Below are positions 1-7,383 of a DNA stretch of 30,884 nucleotides, in pieces; within the stretch, counting starts at the first letter, position 1, and every line of letters starts with the position of its first letter. This stretch comes from Ignavibacteriales bacterium UBA6490 (lineage in GTDB: Bacteria > Bacteroidota > Ignavibacteria > Ignavibacteriales > Ignavibacteriaceae): contig DJMM01000080.1 of NCBI GenBank assembly GCA_002435365.1, forward strand, positions 1-30,884, read 5' to 3'. A program made the position numbers and the translations under genes. The notes beneath the pieces were generated by a model. That model searched no databases and was not told the DNA's origin. It worked only from the letters and a program-made list of their open reading frames with translations.

Positions 1-750
1 CTGCTTGAAAGCGAATTGTTCGGACACGAAAAAGGAGCTTTTACTTCGGCGGTCAAGCAGAAGAAAGGGAAATTTGAACTGGCTACAGACGGAACGCTGT
101 TTCTGGATGAAATTGGTGATATGAGCCAGCAGGCACAGGCTAAAGTTCTCCGCGTGATTGAGGACGGCAGGATCGAACGGGTAGGAAGCACAAAAAAGAT
201 TGAAGTTGATGTGAGAATTATTGCCGCCACCAACAAAAATCTTATAGAAGAAATAGAGAAAGGCAGCTTCAGGGAAGATCTTTACCACAGACTTAATGTC
301 ATCCCCCTGGAGATTCCCCCCCTGAGGGAAAGAAGCGATGACATTCCTGAACTTGTTGAACATTTTGCTGCCGATATCACCGCCAAACATAAAAAACCGG
401 CTGTAAAGTTTTTACCGGACGCAATGCAGTATTTAAAAGGCCTGCAGTATACCGGAAACGTAAGGGAACTTAGAAATATAGTTGAACGGATTATAATCCT
501 GGTCGATAAAAGAGAAATATCAAAACACGATTTTGAATTTCTTATCTCCGGAAGCAAGTCTAACCTGAATAATATTATCGATACCAGTAATTCATTCCAG
601 GATTTCAAGGACAAAGCTGAAAAAGCATTCATACTTAAACAGCTTAAGGCAAATGACTGGAATATCAGCCGTACTGCGGAAATACTCGAGATCCAGAGAA
701 GTCATTTGTATAATAAAATGAAAAAGTATGGCATTGAGAAGGAGGAATAA
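1..750 (+). CDS. sigma-54-dependent transcriptional activator, 3' part (5' end outside window)
   Basis: C-terminal 249 residues of a bacterial enhancer-binding protein that uses ATP hydrolysis to open sigma-54 promoters. The reading frame is open from base 1, so the N-terminal sensory domain and the Walker A loop lie upstream. Seen in order: the sigma-54 contact loop as GAFTSA (fragment residues 12-17), Walker B GTLFLDEIGD (31-40), sensor I VRIIAATN, the arginine-finger region FREDLYHRLNVIPLEIPPLRER, the AAA+ lid, and a Fis-type helix-turn-helix (NISRTAEILEIQRSHLYNKM) at the C-terminus. The contact loop has Ser where the family consensus GAFTGA has Gly. It may be an NtrC-like response regulator, but the receiver domain is not in view. 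The stop codon lies just downstream of the GGAGG that serves the HIT gene, so the two genes are probably cotranscribed. The family assignment is secure; the regulated genes are unknown. Confidence 0.95.
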   Translation: MLESELFGHEKGAFTSAVKQKKGKFELATDGTLFLDEIGDMSQQAQAKVLRVIEDGRIERVGSTKKIEVDVRIIAATNKNLIEEIEKGSFREDLYHRLNVIPLEIPPLRERSDDIPELVEHFAADITAKHKKPAVKFLPDAMQYLKGLQYTGNVRELRNIVERIIILVDKREISKHDFEFLISGSKSNLNNIIDTSNSFQDFKDKAEKAFILKQLKANDWNISRTAEILEIQRSHLYNKMKKYGIEKEE

Positions 751-753
751 TTT

Positions 754-1098
754 ATGGCCGAAACAATTTTTTCCAAAATAATAAGAAAAGAAATCCCTGC
801 GGATATCGTATATGAAAGCGACAGTGTGCTTGCCTTCAGGGATATCAGGCCGCAGGCTCCTGTTCATATACTCATAATTCCAAAAAAAGAAATTCCCAGG
901 GTAACTGATATTAAACCTGAAGATTCCGTTCTGCTCGGAGAGATGTTCGCAGCTGCCAATAAACTTGCCGCTGAAATGAATATCAGCGAAGAGGGATTCC
1001 GTCTTGTTTTAAACTGCGGAAATAATGCGGGACAGGAAGTATTTCAATTGCATATGCATCTGCTTGGAGGTAGATTATTATCCTGGCCTCCGGGCTGA
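754..1098 (+). CDS. HIT family nucleoside phosphoramidase / hydrolase (HinT-like)
   Basis: A 114-residue histidine-triad protein. HinT enzymes hydrolyse purine nucleoside phosphoramidates and acyl-AMPs in the cytoplasm through a His-phi-His-phi-His motif. The N-terminus (ETIFSKIIRKEIPADIVYESD), the PVHILIIPKK strand and the C-terminal LGGRLLSWPPG match HINT1/HinT proteins end to end, so the protein is full length. The triad reads Q-L-H-M-H: the first histidine is glutamine (codon CAA at 1045-1047). The central nucleophilic His and the third His remain. A GGAGG Shine-Dalgarno at 741-745, inside the end of the upstream gene, supports the ATG at 754. It converges on dinB with only 16 bases between, and no terminator hairpin is visible there. 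Confidence 0.93.
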   Translation: MAETIFSKIIRKEIPADIVYESDSVLAFRDIRPQAPVHILIIPKKEIPRVTDIKPEDSVLLGEMFAAANKLAAEMNISEEGFRLVLNCGNNAGQEVFQLHMHLLGGRLLSWPPG

Positions 1099-1114
1099 TA
1101 ATTCCCTTCCCTGT

Positions 1115-2257
1115 TCAAACAGATCCTATTTCGATTATATCAAAACCGTATTTTGAACGCAAAAGGTTGATAGCGCGGAGCATCTTCTTCCTTTTAATGT
1201 TTTTATCCTCAAAAAGATACTCCTGCTCCGCAAAATTGTTGAAGCTGGCAATTCCCACTCCAATCAACCTTACTGCGATCCTTCTTGTAATAGCTTTGTC
1301 AAGAAGTTCCCATGCAGTTTCAAAAATAATTTTATCATCATCGGTAGGAGCTATTTTTTTTGAACGGGTAACCGTCTTAAAATCCGAATAACGAAGCTTG
1401 ATATGGACATTGGAGGTCTGCCAGTTTTTATTGCGCAGGGTCTGGCAGATTTTTCCGGTCAGCCTGAACAGAATATCCTTAAGTGCTGCCTTTGATGTTA
1501 TATCCCTGTTGAAGGTGGATTCCTTTGAAATCCCTTTCTGTTTAAATCCGGTGGATAGATATTCACTTCCCTCCCCGTTTGCTTTTCTCCAAAGATCTGT
1601 ACCATACTTTCCATAAACAGCAGAAAAATATTCAGACGGCAGAGCGGCAATATCCTTTATATAATAAATTCCCCTGCTGTTCAAATCACCCTTAAGAACT
1701 TTTCCCACTCCCGGTATAGTTTCAACCGGCATAGGGGCAAGAAATTCCTTTTCCATTCCCGGCAGTACATAGGTTATGCCCATTGGCTTCATACAATCGG
1801 AAGCAATTTTTGCAATAGTTTTATTGCCGCCGATGCCTATCGAGGAGGGCAGCGATAATTTTTTCCATATCTCTTTCTGCAAAAATGATGCAAATGAAAA
1901 AAGAGATCCGTATATATTCCTGCAGCCTGTAAAATCCATATAATATTCATCGATGGAGGCCTGTTCAACCAGCGGGGCAAACTGAACAAGAATATTTTCA
2001 ACTACATCCGAAAACCTAACATATTCTTCATAATGACCATGAAGATAAATTCCATGGGGACACAGCCTGAATGCCGTTCTTATAGGCATCGCGGAATGAA
2101 GACCAAATTCCCGTGCCTCATATGAACAGGCTGCAACAACCCCCCTTCCTTCCGGATCACCACCTACAATAACCGGCTTATTATTCAGGGAGGGATTTAA
2201 TATCCTTTCCACAGAGACAAAAAATGCATCCAGATCGAGATGAAATATGGTACGCAT
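1115..2257 (-). CDS. dinB: DNA polymerase IV (Y-family translesion polymerase)
   Basis: A 380-residue Y-family polymerase that copies past damaged bases. The palm residues match E. coli Pol IV position for position: D8 in HLDLDAFF, steric-gate F13, and D103/E104 in SIDEYYMDFTG. The fingers/palm segment, the helix-hairpin-helix region (ETIPGVGKVLKGDLNSRGI) and the little-finger domain follow. A probable beta-clamp-binding motif QEYLF occurs at about 345-349. It is followed by a 31-residue tail ending KYGFDIIEIGSV, so the clamp motif is not at the extreme C-terminus as in E. coli. The gene starts 17 bases after the DUF72 gene, in line with lexA, and no separate LexA-like palindrome is seen in front of it. 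It is probably expressed from the lexA promoter as part of an SOS operon. Confidence 0.95.
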   Translation of the reverse strand: MRTIFHLDLDAFFVSVERILNPSLNNKPVIVGGDPEGRGVVAACSYEAREFGLHSAMPIRTAFRLCPHGIYLHGHYEEYVRFSDVVENILVQFAPLVEQASIDEYYMDFTGCRNIYGSLFSFASFLQKEIWKKLSLPSSIGIGGNKTIAKIASDCMKPMGITYVLPGMEKEFLAPMPVETIPGVGKVLKGDLNSRGIYYIKDIAALPSEYFSAVYGKYGTDLWRKANGEGSEYLSTGFKQKGISKESTFNRDITSKAALKDILFRLTGKICQTLRNKNWQTSNVHIKLRYSDFKTVTRSKKIAPTDDDKIIFETAWELLDKAITRRIAVRLIGVGIASFNNFAEQEYLFEDKNIKRKKMLRAINLLRSKYGFDIIEIGSV

Positions 2258-2274
2258 AATCTAAAATTTAATTT

Positions 2275-3168
2275 TCAATCAATTCCTTCTGCTATCTGTG
2301 CAAGCCGTTCAAAGGATTTAACCGTTGTGCCGGGAATTTTCACCCTGCTTTTTTCTTCAAGCAGGTGAATAAGCTCGAAAGCATTGGCAACAGCATTTCC
2401 GGCAGGGTGATTATTCATTATTACAAAAAGCTCCTTCACTTTTTCCAGTATAGATTTTATCTTCTGCTCAATACTGACGAGCTCACCGGGAGAATAAAGA
2501 TATTTATACCGTTCGTTCTGCTGATCGTATGTTTGTTCCTTTCCGTAATTTACAACGGAATCCTTCCAGGCAGTCCAGTTTCTGCCATGAAACCTGAAAT
2601 ATGCCCTTGAAGAAGTAATAACAGGTTCAAACGGAATTACCTTTCCAAATTTCGGCTGATCAATTGTACAGAGCGGAATATCCATTTTACGGAATTCACT
2701 GAAGATCTCATTGTTGAACCAGGAAAAATGTCTTACCTCAACAAAAGGCTTGTATCCCCTGAAAATTTCAATCAGCTTATAAAGATAATCCCTGTTTGCA
2801 CTATCGGATGTAAAAGAATAAGGAAACTGAAGAAGCAATCCCCCGAATCTTTCAGCTTTATGCAGAAGATCCAGGTTATAAGTTACTCCCTTAATATTTT
2901 CAGAGTTATAATTTCTTTTATGAGTAAAATCCTGGTGAAGCTTAAGGGTGAAGGTAAAGCTGCCGGTGTCTTCAATTTTATTTATCCACCCTTTTACTAT
3001 CTTCGGATTCAGGTAAGCATAAAAAGATGAATTTACTTCCACACAGTTGAAGTATGCGGAATAAAACTGAAGCCAGTCAAATCCGCCGGATTGAGCTTTA
3101 GGATAAAATGAAGGTACCCAGTCCTTATACGACCAGCCTGCTGTTCCAATGTAAAATTTAGTTTCCAT
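2275..3168 (-). CDS. DUF72 (YecE-like) TIM-barrel protein
   Basis: A 297-residue DUF72 family protein of unsettled biochemical function. Seen: the N-terminal YIGTAGWSYKDWVPSFYP, the CVEVNSSFYA strand, the internal FGGLLLQFPYSF, the FVEVRHFSWF motif, YFRFHGRNWTAW and the late VIMNNHPAGNAVANA. These are hallmark segments of the family in the expected order, and the length is normal. The gene sits between lexA (54-base gap) and dinB (17-base gap), all on the minus strand. A DNA-damage-related role is therefore plausible from context, but this is inference. No promoter or terminator is evident in either gap. Confidence 0.9.
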   Translation of the reverse strand: METKFYIGTAGWSYKDWVPSFYPKAQSGGFDWLQFYSAYFNCVEVNSSFYAYLNPKIVKGWINKIEDTGSFTFTLKLHQDFTHKRNYNSENIKGVTYNLDLLHKAERFGGLLLQFPYSFTSDSANRDYLYKLIEIFRGYKPFVEVRHFSWFNNEIFSEFRKMDIPLCTIDQPKFGKVIPFEPVITSSRAYFRFHGRNWTAWKDSVVNYGKEQTYDQQNERYKYLYSPGELVSIEQKIKSILEKVKELFVIMNNHPAGNAVANAFELIHLLEEKSRVKIPGTTVKSFERLAQIAEGID

Positions 3169-3222
3169 TTATAGTAGAATAATGATCTGATATATTGATT
3201 TAACTTATTTATTTTCAAATAC

Positions 3223-3846
3223 TTATCCAGCTTTATTTCCCATACTTCTATAAACTCCTATTACAACACCTACGATCTTGAATTTAGAATAATTTCTTTC
3301 AATAATTATAGGTTTATAATCCGGATTTTCAGAAACAAGTTCTATTTTGTCCCCTTTTCTGTAAAATCTTTTTACAACAGCCGCATCTTCAAGAACTGCG
3401 GCTACAATCTGTCCGTTCCGCGGATCAAGATTAGGGTTTACGATAACTATATCCCCGCTGAATATAAATGCATCTTTAAGACTATCCCCTTTTACCCTCA
3501 GCAGAAAGGAATCGCCCGGCATTCTGGCAATTGAGGGAAGCTCAACAGTATCGATGGCATCGGGATAGATTGTAAGGGGATTTCCGGCTGCGACTTCGCC
3601 TATAACGGGACGCGGAATAAAGAATTTTTCTTCAAGCGTCAGCTCGATTCCTCTTGAAATTTTCCGGCTCAGCCTGATCAATCCCTTATTTGCAAGAGCC
3701 TTAAGGTGCTGCTGTACAGTTGACCTGTTTTTATATCCGAAATGTGCGGCTATCTCAGCCCTGGTAGGCGGAATACCTCTGTCTACCTTTTCACCGATTA
3801 TAAAATCCAGAATATTTCTCTGAATTTCAGTAATTGTTCTGTTCAT
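3223..3846 (-). CDS. lexA: LexA repressor (SOS regulator, self-cleaving)
   Basis: A 207-residue LexA. The N-terminal winged helix (about 1-65; recognition region TRAEIAAHFGYKNRSTVQQH) binds operators. The C-terminal S24-type domain carries the Ala87-Gly88 cleavage site (EVAAGNPL), the catalytic Ser122 (KGDSLKDA) and Lys159 (AAVVKRF), in E. coli-like spacing. RecA filaments stimulate self-cleavage in this family. I chose the ATG at 3846 (MNRTITEIQ). An in-frame ATG at 3861 would add MYGIY, but that ATG lies inside the operator palindrome at 3852-3871 and roughly at the predicted transcription start, so it could only be used on a nearly leaderless message. Neither start has a clear Shine-Dalgarno. 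The gene probably represses itself and the downstream DUF72 and dinB genes. Confidence 0.95.
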   Translation of the reverse strand: MNRTITEIQRNILDFIIGEKVDRGIPPTRAEIAAHFGYKNRSTVQQHLKALANKGLIRLSRKISRGIELTLEEKFFIPRPVIGEVAAGNPLTIYPDAIDTVELPSIARMPGDSFLLRVKGDSLKDAFIFSGDIVIVNPNLDPRNGQIVAAVLEDAAVVKRFYRKGDKIELVSENPDYKPIIIERNYSKFKIVGVVIGVYRSMGNKAG

Positions 3847-3851
3847 ATATA

Positions 3852-3871
3852 TACCATACATTTGTATGGTA
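3852..3871. promoter_or_regulatory. probable LexA operator (SOS box)
   Basis: The 20-bp element has arms TACCATACA and TGTATGGTA around a central TT, and the arms are exact reverse complements. It lies immediately upstream of lexA, just downstream of the predicted -10 box, where a bound repressor would block initiation. It is not the E. coli (CTG-N10-CAG) or Firmicutes (CGAAC-N4-GTTCG) operator. The assignment rests on position and symmetry. Confidence 0.7.
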
Positions 3872-3899
3872 ATTTAGATAAAAATCAGATATATGTCAA
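3871..3899 (-). promoter_or_regulatory. sigma70-type promoter of the lexA operon
   Basis: On the minus strand a perfect -35 TTGACA (3899-3894) is followed after 17 bases by TAAATT (3876-3871, 4 of 6 matches to TATAAT). Transcription would start at about 3862-3865, inside the LexA-like palindrome, leaving a leader of some 16-19 bases to the ATG at 3846. Confidence 0.6.
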
Positions 3900-4030
3900 T
3901 ATTTAAGATATAACTGTTATTTATTGATGAAAGTTAAACTTAATAGAATGGTGAAAATACGGGTAATCAAAATAATCACAGTTTTTAAAGATTATCTATT
4001 TGTGACGGGAAAGTTTTTGTATGCTTTTAG

Positions 4031-4085
4031 GGTTACCTTGCGCTTACCCTCCGGCTACCTTACGGTTACCTTACGGCTACCCTTC
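4031..4085. repeat. five-unit 11-bp tandem repeat (consensus GGYTACCTTAC)
   Basis: Five contiguous 11-base units start at 4031, 4042, 4053, 4064 and 4075: GGTTACCTTGC, GCTTACCCTCC, GGCTACCTTAC, GGTTACCTTAC, GGCTACCCTTC. The array is richer in G+C than the AT-rich sequence around it. It lies in the 436-base gap between lexA and the T9SS substrate gene. The period is not a multiple of three, so it does not encode a peptide repeat. Its role is unknown. The period is close to one DNA turn, and a second 11-bp array lies near 21914-22012. Confidence 0.85.
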
Positions 4086-4244
4086 GAATATGTCCACATA
4101 ATTACGATAGATAATCGGTTTATAACTGTAGGACAGCTGTTATTAGCACCCAATCGGTATGCAAAATATTCATTTGGCAATAAAACCGGCCTGTTAAATG
4201 TTAAGCAATTGATTTCTGCTTTGCAATAATTTATTAAATAGCAT

Positions 4245-4274
4245 AAAAAAAACCGGCTTTTTCAAGCCGGTTTT
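4245..4274 (-). terminator. rho-independent terminator of the T9SS substrate gene
   Basis: An 11-bp stem AAAACCGGCTT (4249-4259) / AAGCCGGTTTT (4264-4274) has a 4-base loop. Read on the minus strand it is followed by a run of T's (complement of the A run at 4245-4252). It lies 24 bases past the stop codon of the minus-strand gene. The A/T flanks make it potentially bidirectional. Confidence 0.9.
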
Positions 4275-4297
4275 AAGAAAGGGTGATCGGATAATGA

Positions 4298-6544
4298 TTA
4301 CTTTGTAAGCATCATCTTTTTAATGGACTTAAAGCTGCTTCCGTCATTGCCCTGTGCTTCAAGCTGATAGAAGTAAACACCGCTATTCAGGTTTGAAGCA
4401 TCGAAACTGTAATTATAGCTTCCGGCTGCAATAGCAGCATCAACTATAACTGCAATTTCCTGTCCGAGTATGTCAAATACTCTCAGACTTACTTTACTGT
4501 CAGCTGCCAGTGTAAAGCTTATCTTTGTTGATGGGTTGAACGGATTAGGATAGTTCTGATCCAGTGTGTATGTCAACGGCGCATTAACTTCTGCTGTTAC
4601 AATAGATGAATAATTGAATGAACCGTCATGATCAATTTGTTTCAGTCTGTAAGAATATGTTCCGTTATCAAGCTTGCTGTCGATAAAGCTGTATGATTTA
4701 GCTTCGGTTGTGGTTCCGTTGCCTTTGATATGTCCAACGGTTACATATCCTGTACCATTAACGCTTCTTTCGATATCGAATCCGCTGTTATTGGTTTCAG
4801 TAGCAGTTGCCCAGTTCAAAATAACCGAGCTTCCGTTAACATTGGCATTGAATGAAGTTAACTCAACAGGAATTAAAGCACCGCCAATTAACTGAACATT
4901 ATCTATTGCCCACCACCAGTCATAACCAGGCTGCTGGGAAATGAATCTTATTTTTACATTATTGTGAAGAGCTGCTGTGGCAGAGATATCCACTACTTCA
5001 TGGCTGTTACGAACATCAACAGATCCCCATGTGATATATCGATCCCAGGTTGTTCCGCCGTCATTACTAACTTCTACAAGCGCAGAATCCAGGTTATCGA
5101 TAGCGTTCCAGTCGTTATCGAATTCAAGTGTAACAGATCCATAATTTGTAAAATCAAGAGCATTTGTGAGAGTAGCTGTGGTCATAGTCAAGGTACCGCT
5201 TCCGCATTCATCAGCATCCGCTGAGAATACCGGGCTTGAAGAAGTCGCCGGCAATGTATAAGTATTCGGATAAGGTGTACTGCGTACCATCCAAATACAG
5301 GTACCGCCTTCGTTTGTGATTGTCCAGTTCCCCGTACCAGCAGAGAAATCATCCATCAGCGCAAAATAGAGGTTAGGATCCTGAATCGTCTTAAATGACC
5401 ACAACGGACCGGCATTGCCGCAGGTATCGTTCTTTTCAACAACTTTCCAGTAATATGTTGTAAAATAATCAAGAGTACCAGGAACATTATAAGATGTACC
5501 GAGACTTCCTGATTGAACAAGAGTAAGACTTCCGGGATTTGTGCCAAAATACAATTCATTATTATTAGCATTGGCAGGATTTGTCCAGGTCAACTGCACA
5601 CCGGTAATTGGTATATCTACTGCATTGTTGGCAGGACTCGGATTATCAGGCTGACCAACCGGGCATGGTGGACCTAAGGTGGTTAACTCATATGCGAATA
5701 GTCTGTCGGGAACACCTTGTAATATTCCAAGCAACGAAGCTGTTCCGGGAATCATGTTTTGAGCGACACATAGACCACCGGCAATAGCACCTGTCTGTCC
5801 GATACCAACATCGGTAATTACATCATGCTGTACGCCTGTTGGTAAACCTGTTGAAATAAGTATTTGCTGAATATACTGTGCTGCTCCGGCACCGGCTCCC
5901 TGAGCAAATAGCCATAAATATGGTCCCCCTGCAGAAACGTTATCGTAAGAAGCACCATAAATACTGGTTACCCCAAGACCTGCATAAGGTATTGATTGGA
6001 TGGTTGCACCGGTCATACTGATAAGTGTGGGATTCACAGACCAATCACCGCACCATAATCCGTTGTTTACAGCATCGTAAGTAACCCAGCGGGTGGAGAC
6101 AGGGGAAGTAATTGTACCAACCATTGTTCTTGTAACCGGATCAATTTTCCTGATTGTGGTGGAAGCATTACCGGCATAAATGTAGGTACCGTCAAAAGTA
6201 AAAGACCTCGTTCCGACAACACCGGAGACAATAAATGAATCAATTATTGTACCGGTGGTTGAAACATTCAGGATATAGGAACTAACAGCGGAGCTCCAGT
6301 ATGAAACCCAGATTGAGTTTGTTCCCGGATAATAAACGCATCCGGCTTTACCCAGGCTTCCACCGGCAATCTGCTGGAGGTTGTAGTTAAACTGAACATC
6401 CCACAGTGCATCGTTTGCCGGAATTTCGCTTTTCCAGTATGGATCGATGTTCGGGGAAATGTCTTGCGGACTCATGCTCCTTAGCTGAGCAAAAGCGACA
6501 GAAAATAAAAGGAGGGAAAAAACAAGAGTAATTAGTTTCTTCAT
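4298..6544 (-). CDS. secreted multidomain protein with type IX secretion sorting domain
   Basis: A 748-residue exported protein of unknown function. Seen: a signal peptide (MKKLITLVFSLLLFSVAFAQ). Next comes an N-terminal half with weak propeller-like repeats, for example FTFDGTYIYAGNASTTIRKI. A fibronectin-III-like segment follows (NPSPANNAVDIPITGVQLTW ... TYYWKVVEKND). Then comes a jelly-roll/MAM-like domain with DDFSAGTGNWTITN, SALVEVSNDGGTTWDRY and WWWAIDNVQL. A second Fn3-like segment (VILNWATATETNNSGFDIER) precedes a C-terminal type A sorting domain of about 85 residues (NYPNPFNPSTKISF ... GVYFYQLEA ... KKMMLTK). The sorting domain directs passage through the T9SS and usually attachment to, or release from, the cell surface. 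The gene stands alone with its own terminator. The ligand or substrate cannot be told from the sequence. Confidence 0.9.
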   Translation of the reverse strand: MKKLITLVFSLLLFSVAFAQLRSMSPQDISPNIDPYWKSEIPANDALWDVQFNYNLQQIAGGSLGKAGCVYYPGTNSIWVSYWSSAVSSYILNVSTTGTIIDSFIVSGVVGTRSFTFDGTYIYAGNASTTIRKIDPVTRTMVGTITSPVSTRWVTYDAVNNGLWCGDWSVNPTLISMTGATIQSIPYAGLGVTSIYGASYDNVSAGGPYLWLFAQGAGAGAAQYIQQILISTGLPTGVQHDVITDVGIGQTGAIAGGLCVAQNMIPGTASLLGILQGVPDRLFAYELTTLGPPCPVGQPDNPSPANNAVDIPITGVQLTWTNPANANNNELYFGTNPGSLTLVQSGSLGTSYNVPGTLDYFTTYYWKVVEKNDTCGNAGPLWSFKTIQDPNLYFALMDDFSAGTGNWTITNEGGTCIWMVRSTPYPNTYTLPATSSSPVFSADADECGSGTLTMTTATLTNALDFTNYGSVTLEFDNDWNAIDNLDSALVEVSNDGGTTWDRYITWGSVDVRNSHEVVDISATAALHNNVKIRFISQQPGYDWWWAIDNVQLIGGALIPVELTSFNANVNGSSVILNWATATETNNSGFDIERSVNGTGYVTVGHIKGNGTTTEAKSYSFIDSKLDNGTYSYRLKQIDHDGSFNYSSIVTAEVNAPLTYTLDQNYPNPFNPSTKISFTLAADSKVSLRVFDILGQEIAVIVDAAIAAGSYNYSFDASNLNSGVYFYQLEAQGNDGSSFKSIKKMMLTK

Positions 6545-6873
6545 ATCTGAACCTTACCATTATTGTTATAGGATATTTTATTAAATATTTGTCCGGCAAT
6601 ACCAAACAAAGTATTTATTCCGATACAATGGATCAGCCAATAAAACTGATCCTGATATATTCAAAATATTAAGTCTGAAAATTCAGGCGGGTAAAATCCT
6701 TAAAATCATTTATTTACTCATTCCACAGGAAAACAACATACTGACGAAAAATAGTTTTAATCATAGCTACTCAGAATTTACCTTCATAAGAATAAAGATT
6801 TTTTCATACTAATGCAACAATAATTTAAATATTTTTTAGCATTTTTAGCTAAAAATATATAAATGGAAGCTAT
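6545..6873. other. intergenic region upstream of the T9SS substrate gene
   Basis: This is AT-rich sequence of about 330 bases between purE and the T9SS substrate gene, both on the minus strand. It should hold the promoter of the latter. A minus-strand TATAAC at 6570-6565 could be a -10, but no good -35 matches it. Apart from a weak hairpin at 6833-6855 I see no gene, RNA or repeat. Confidence 0.5.
6833..6855 (-). terminator. weak AT-rich hairpin after purE, possible terminator
   Basis: An 8-bp stem TTTTTAGC / GCTAAAAA has a 7-base loop and starts 18 bases past the purE stop. On the minus strand it is followed by ATATTTAAATTATT, not a solid T run. It could end the long operon, but the stem has only two G-C pairs. 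Confidence 0.35.
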
Positions 6874-7368
6874 TTAGTTTAACTTCAGATTATCATTCTT
6901 TTTAAGTGATTCTGCTTCAATCTGCTTTTTATAACTATGCATTTTATGTCTGAGCTTCTCATCCCCTGCTGCAATTATCTGTACAGCAAGAATTGCTGCA
7001 TTTTTAGCTCCGTCAACAGCAACTGTTGCAACAGGAATACCTGATGGCATCTGCACTATTGATAAAAGTGAGTCCATACCGTTCATCGCTTTGGAATAGA
7101 TCGGTACTCCGATAACCGGCAGGATTGTATTTGCAGCCGTAACTCCGGGTAAATGAGCTGCTCCTCCGGCAGCGGCAATGATTACTTTTAGTCCCCTTTT
7201 TTCAGCTGTCTTAGCATACTCTGAATGATGATCAGGTGTTCTGTGTGCGGATAGTACCTTTACTTCGTAGCGGACGCCGAATTCCCTGAGCACACTGAAG
7301 CATTTTTCCATTACAGGAAGGTCTGAATCGCTTCCCATTATAATTCCAACAAGTACCTTATCAGTCAT
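6874..7368 (-). CDS. purE: N5-carboxyaminoimidazole ribonucleotide mutase (class I PurE)
   Basis: This 164-residue enzyme interconverts N5-CAIR and CAIR in purine synthesis. Hallmarks: GIIMGSDSDLPVM near the N-terminus, the SAHRTP motif with the catalytic His42, GGAAHLPGV, and QMPSGIPVATVAVDGAKNAA. The length is normal for class I. The short C-terminal tail (KKQIEAESLKKNDNLKLN) is basic and low-complexity. A clear AGGAG lies 7 bases before the ATG, in the 15-base gap after comEC. No purK is adjacent, although class I PurE normally needs PurK to make N5-CAIR, so purK is presumably elsewhere. It is the last gene of the long minus-strand block. Confidence 0.95.
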   Translation of the reverse strand: MTDKVLVGIIMGSDSDLPVMEKCFSVLREFGVRYEVKVLSAHRTPDHHSEYAKTAEKRGLKVIIAAAGGAAHLPGVTAANTILPVIGVPIYSKAMNGMDSLLSIVQMPSGIPVATVAVDGAKNAAILAVQIIAAGDEKLRHKMHSYKKQIEAESLKKNDNLKLN

Positions 7369-7383
7369 ATTTTTTCTCCTGGT

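Larger units (their letters stand above)
3872..4297. other. intergenic region between lexA and the T9SS substrate gene
   Basis: This gap holds the lexA promoter, the 11-bp array (4031-4085) and a terminator (4245-4274). An open frame on the plus strand at 3924-4229 runs across the array, but it has no family resemblance, no ribosome binding site and low-complexity content, so I do not call it a gene. I see nothing convincing in 4086-4240. Confidence 0.6.

Noticed and set aside
1099..1114. Shared terminator between the convergent HIT and dinB genes
   Set aside because: The 16-base gap and flanks contain no stable hairpin with a T run.
4031..4085. Possible CRISPR-like array
   Set aside because: Units are 11 bases, contiguous and without spacers; no cas genes are nearby.
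3924..4229. Plus-strand open frame of 101 codons crossing the 11-bp array
   Set aside because: No ribosome site and no recognisable domain. The protein is low-complexity because of the repeat, and the period of 11 does not give a coding-type repeat.
6545..6873. Possible small RNA or riboswitch in the gap between purE and the T9SS substrate gene
   Set aside because: Only a weak AT-rich hairpin is seen; no recognisable riboswitch core or strong promoter-terminator pair.
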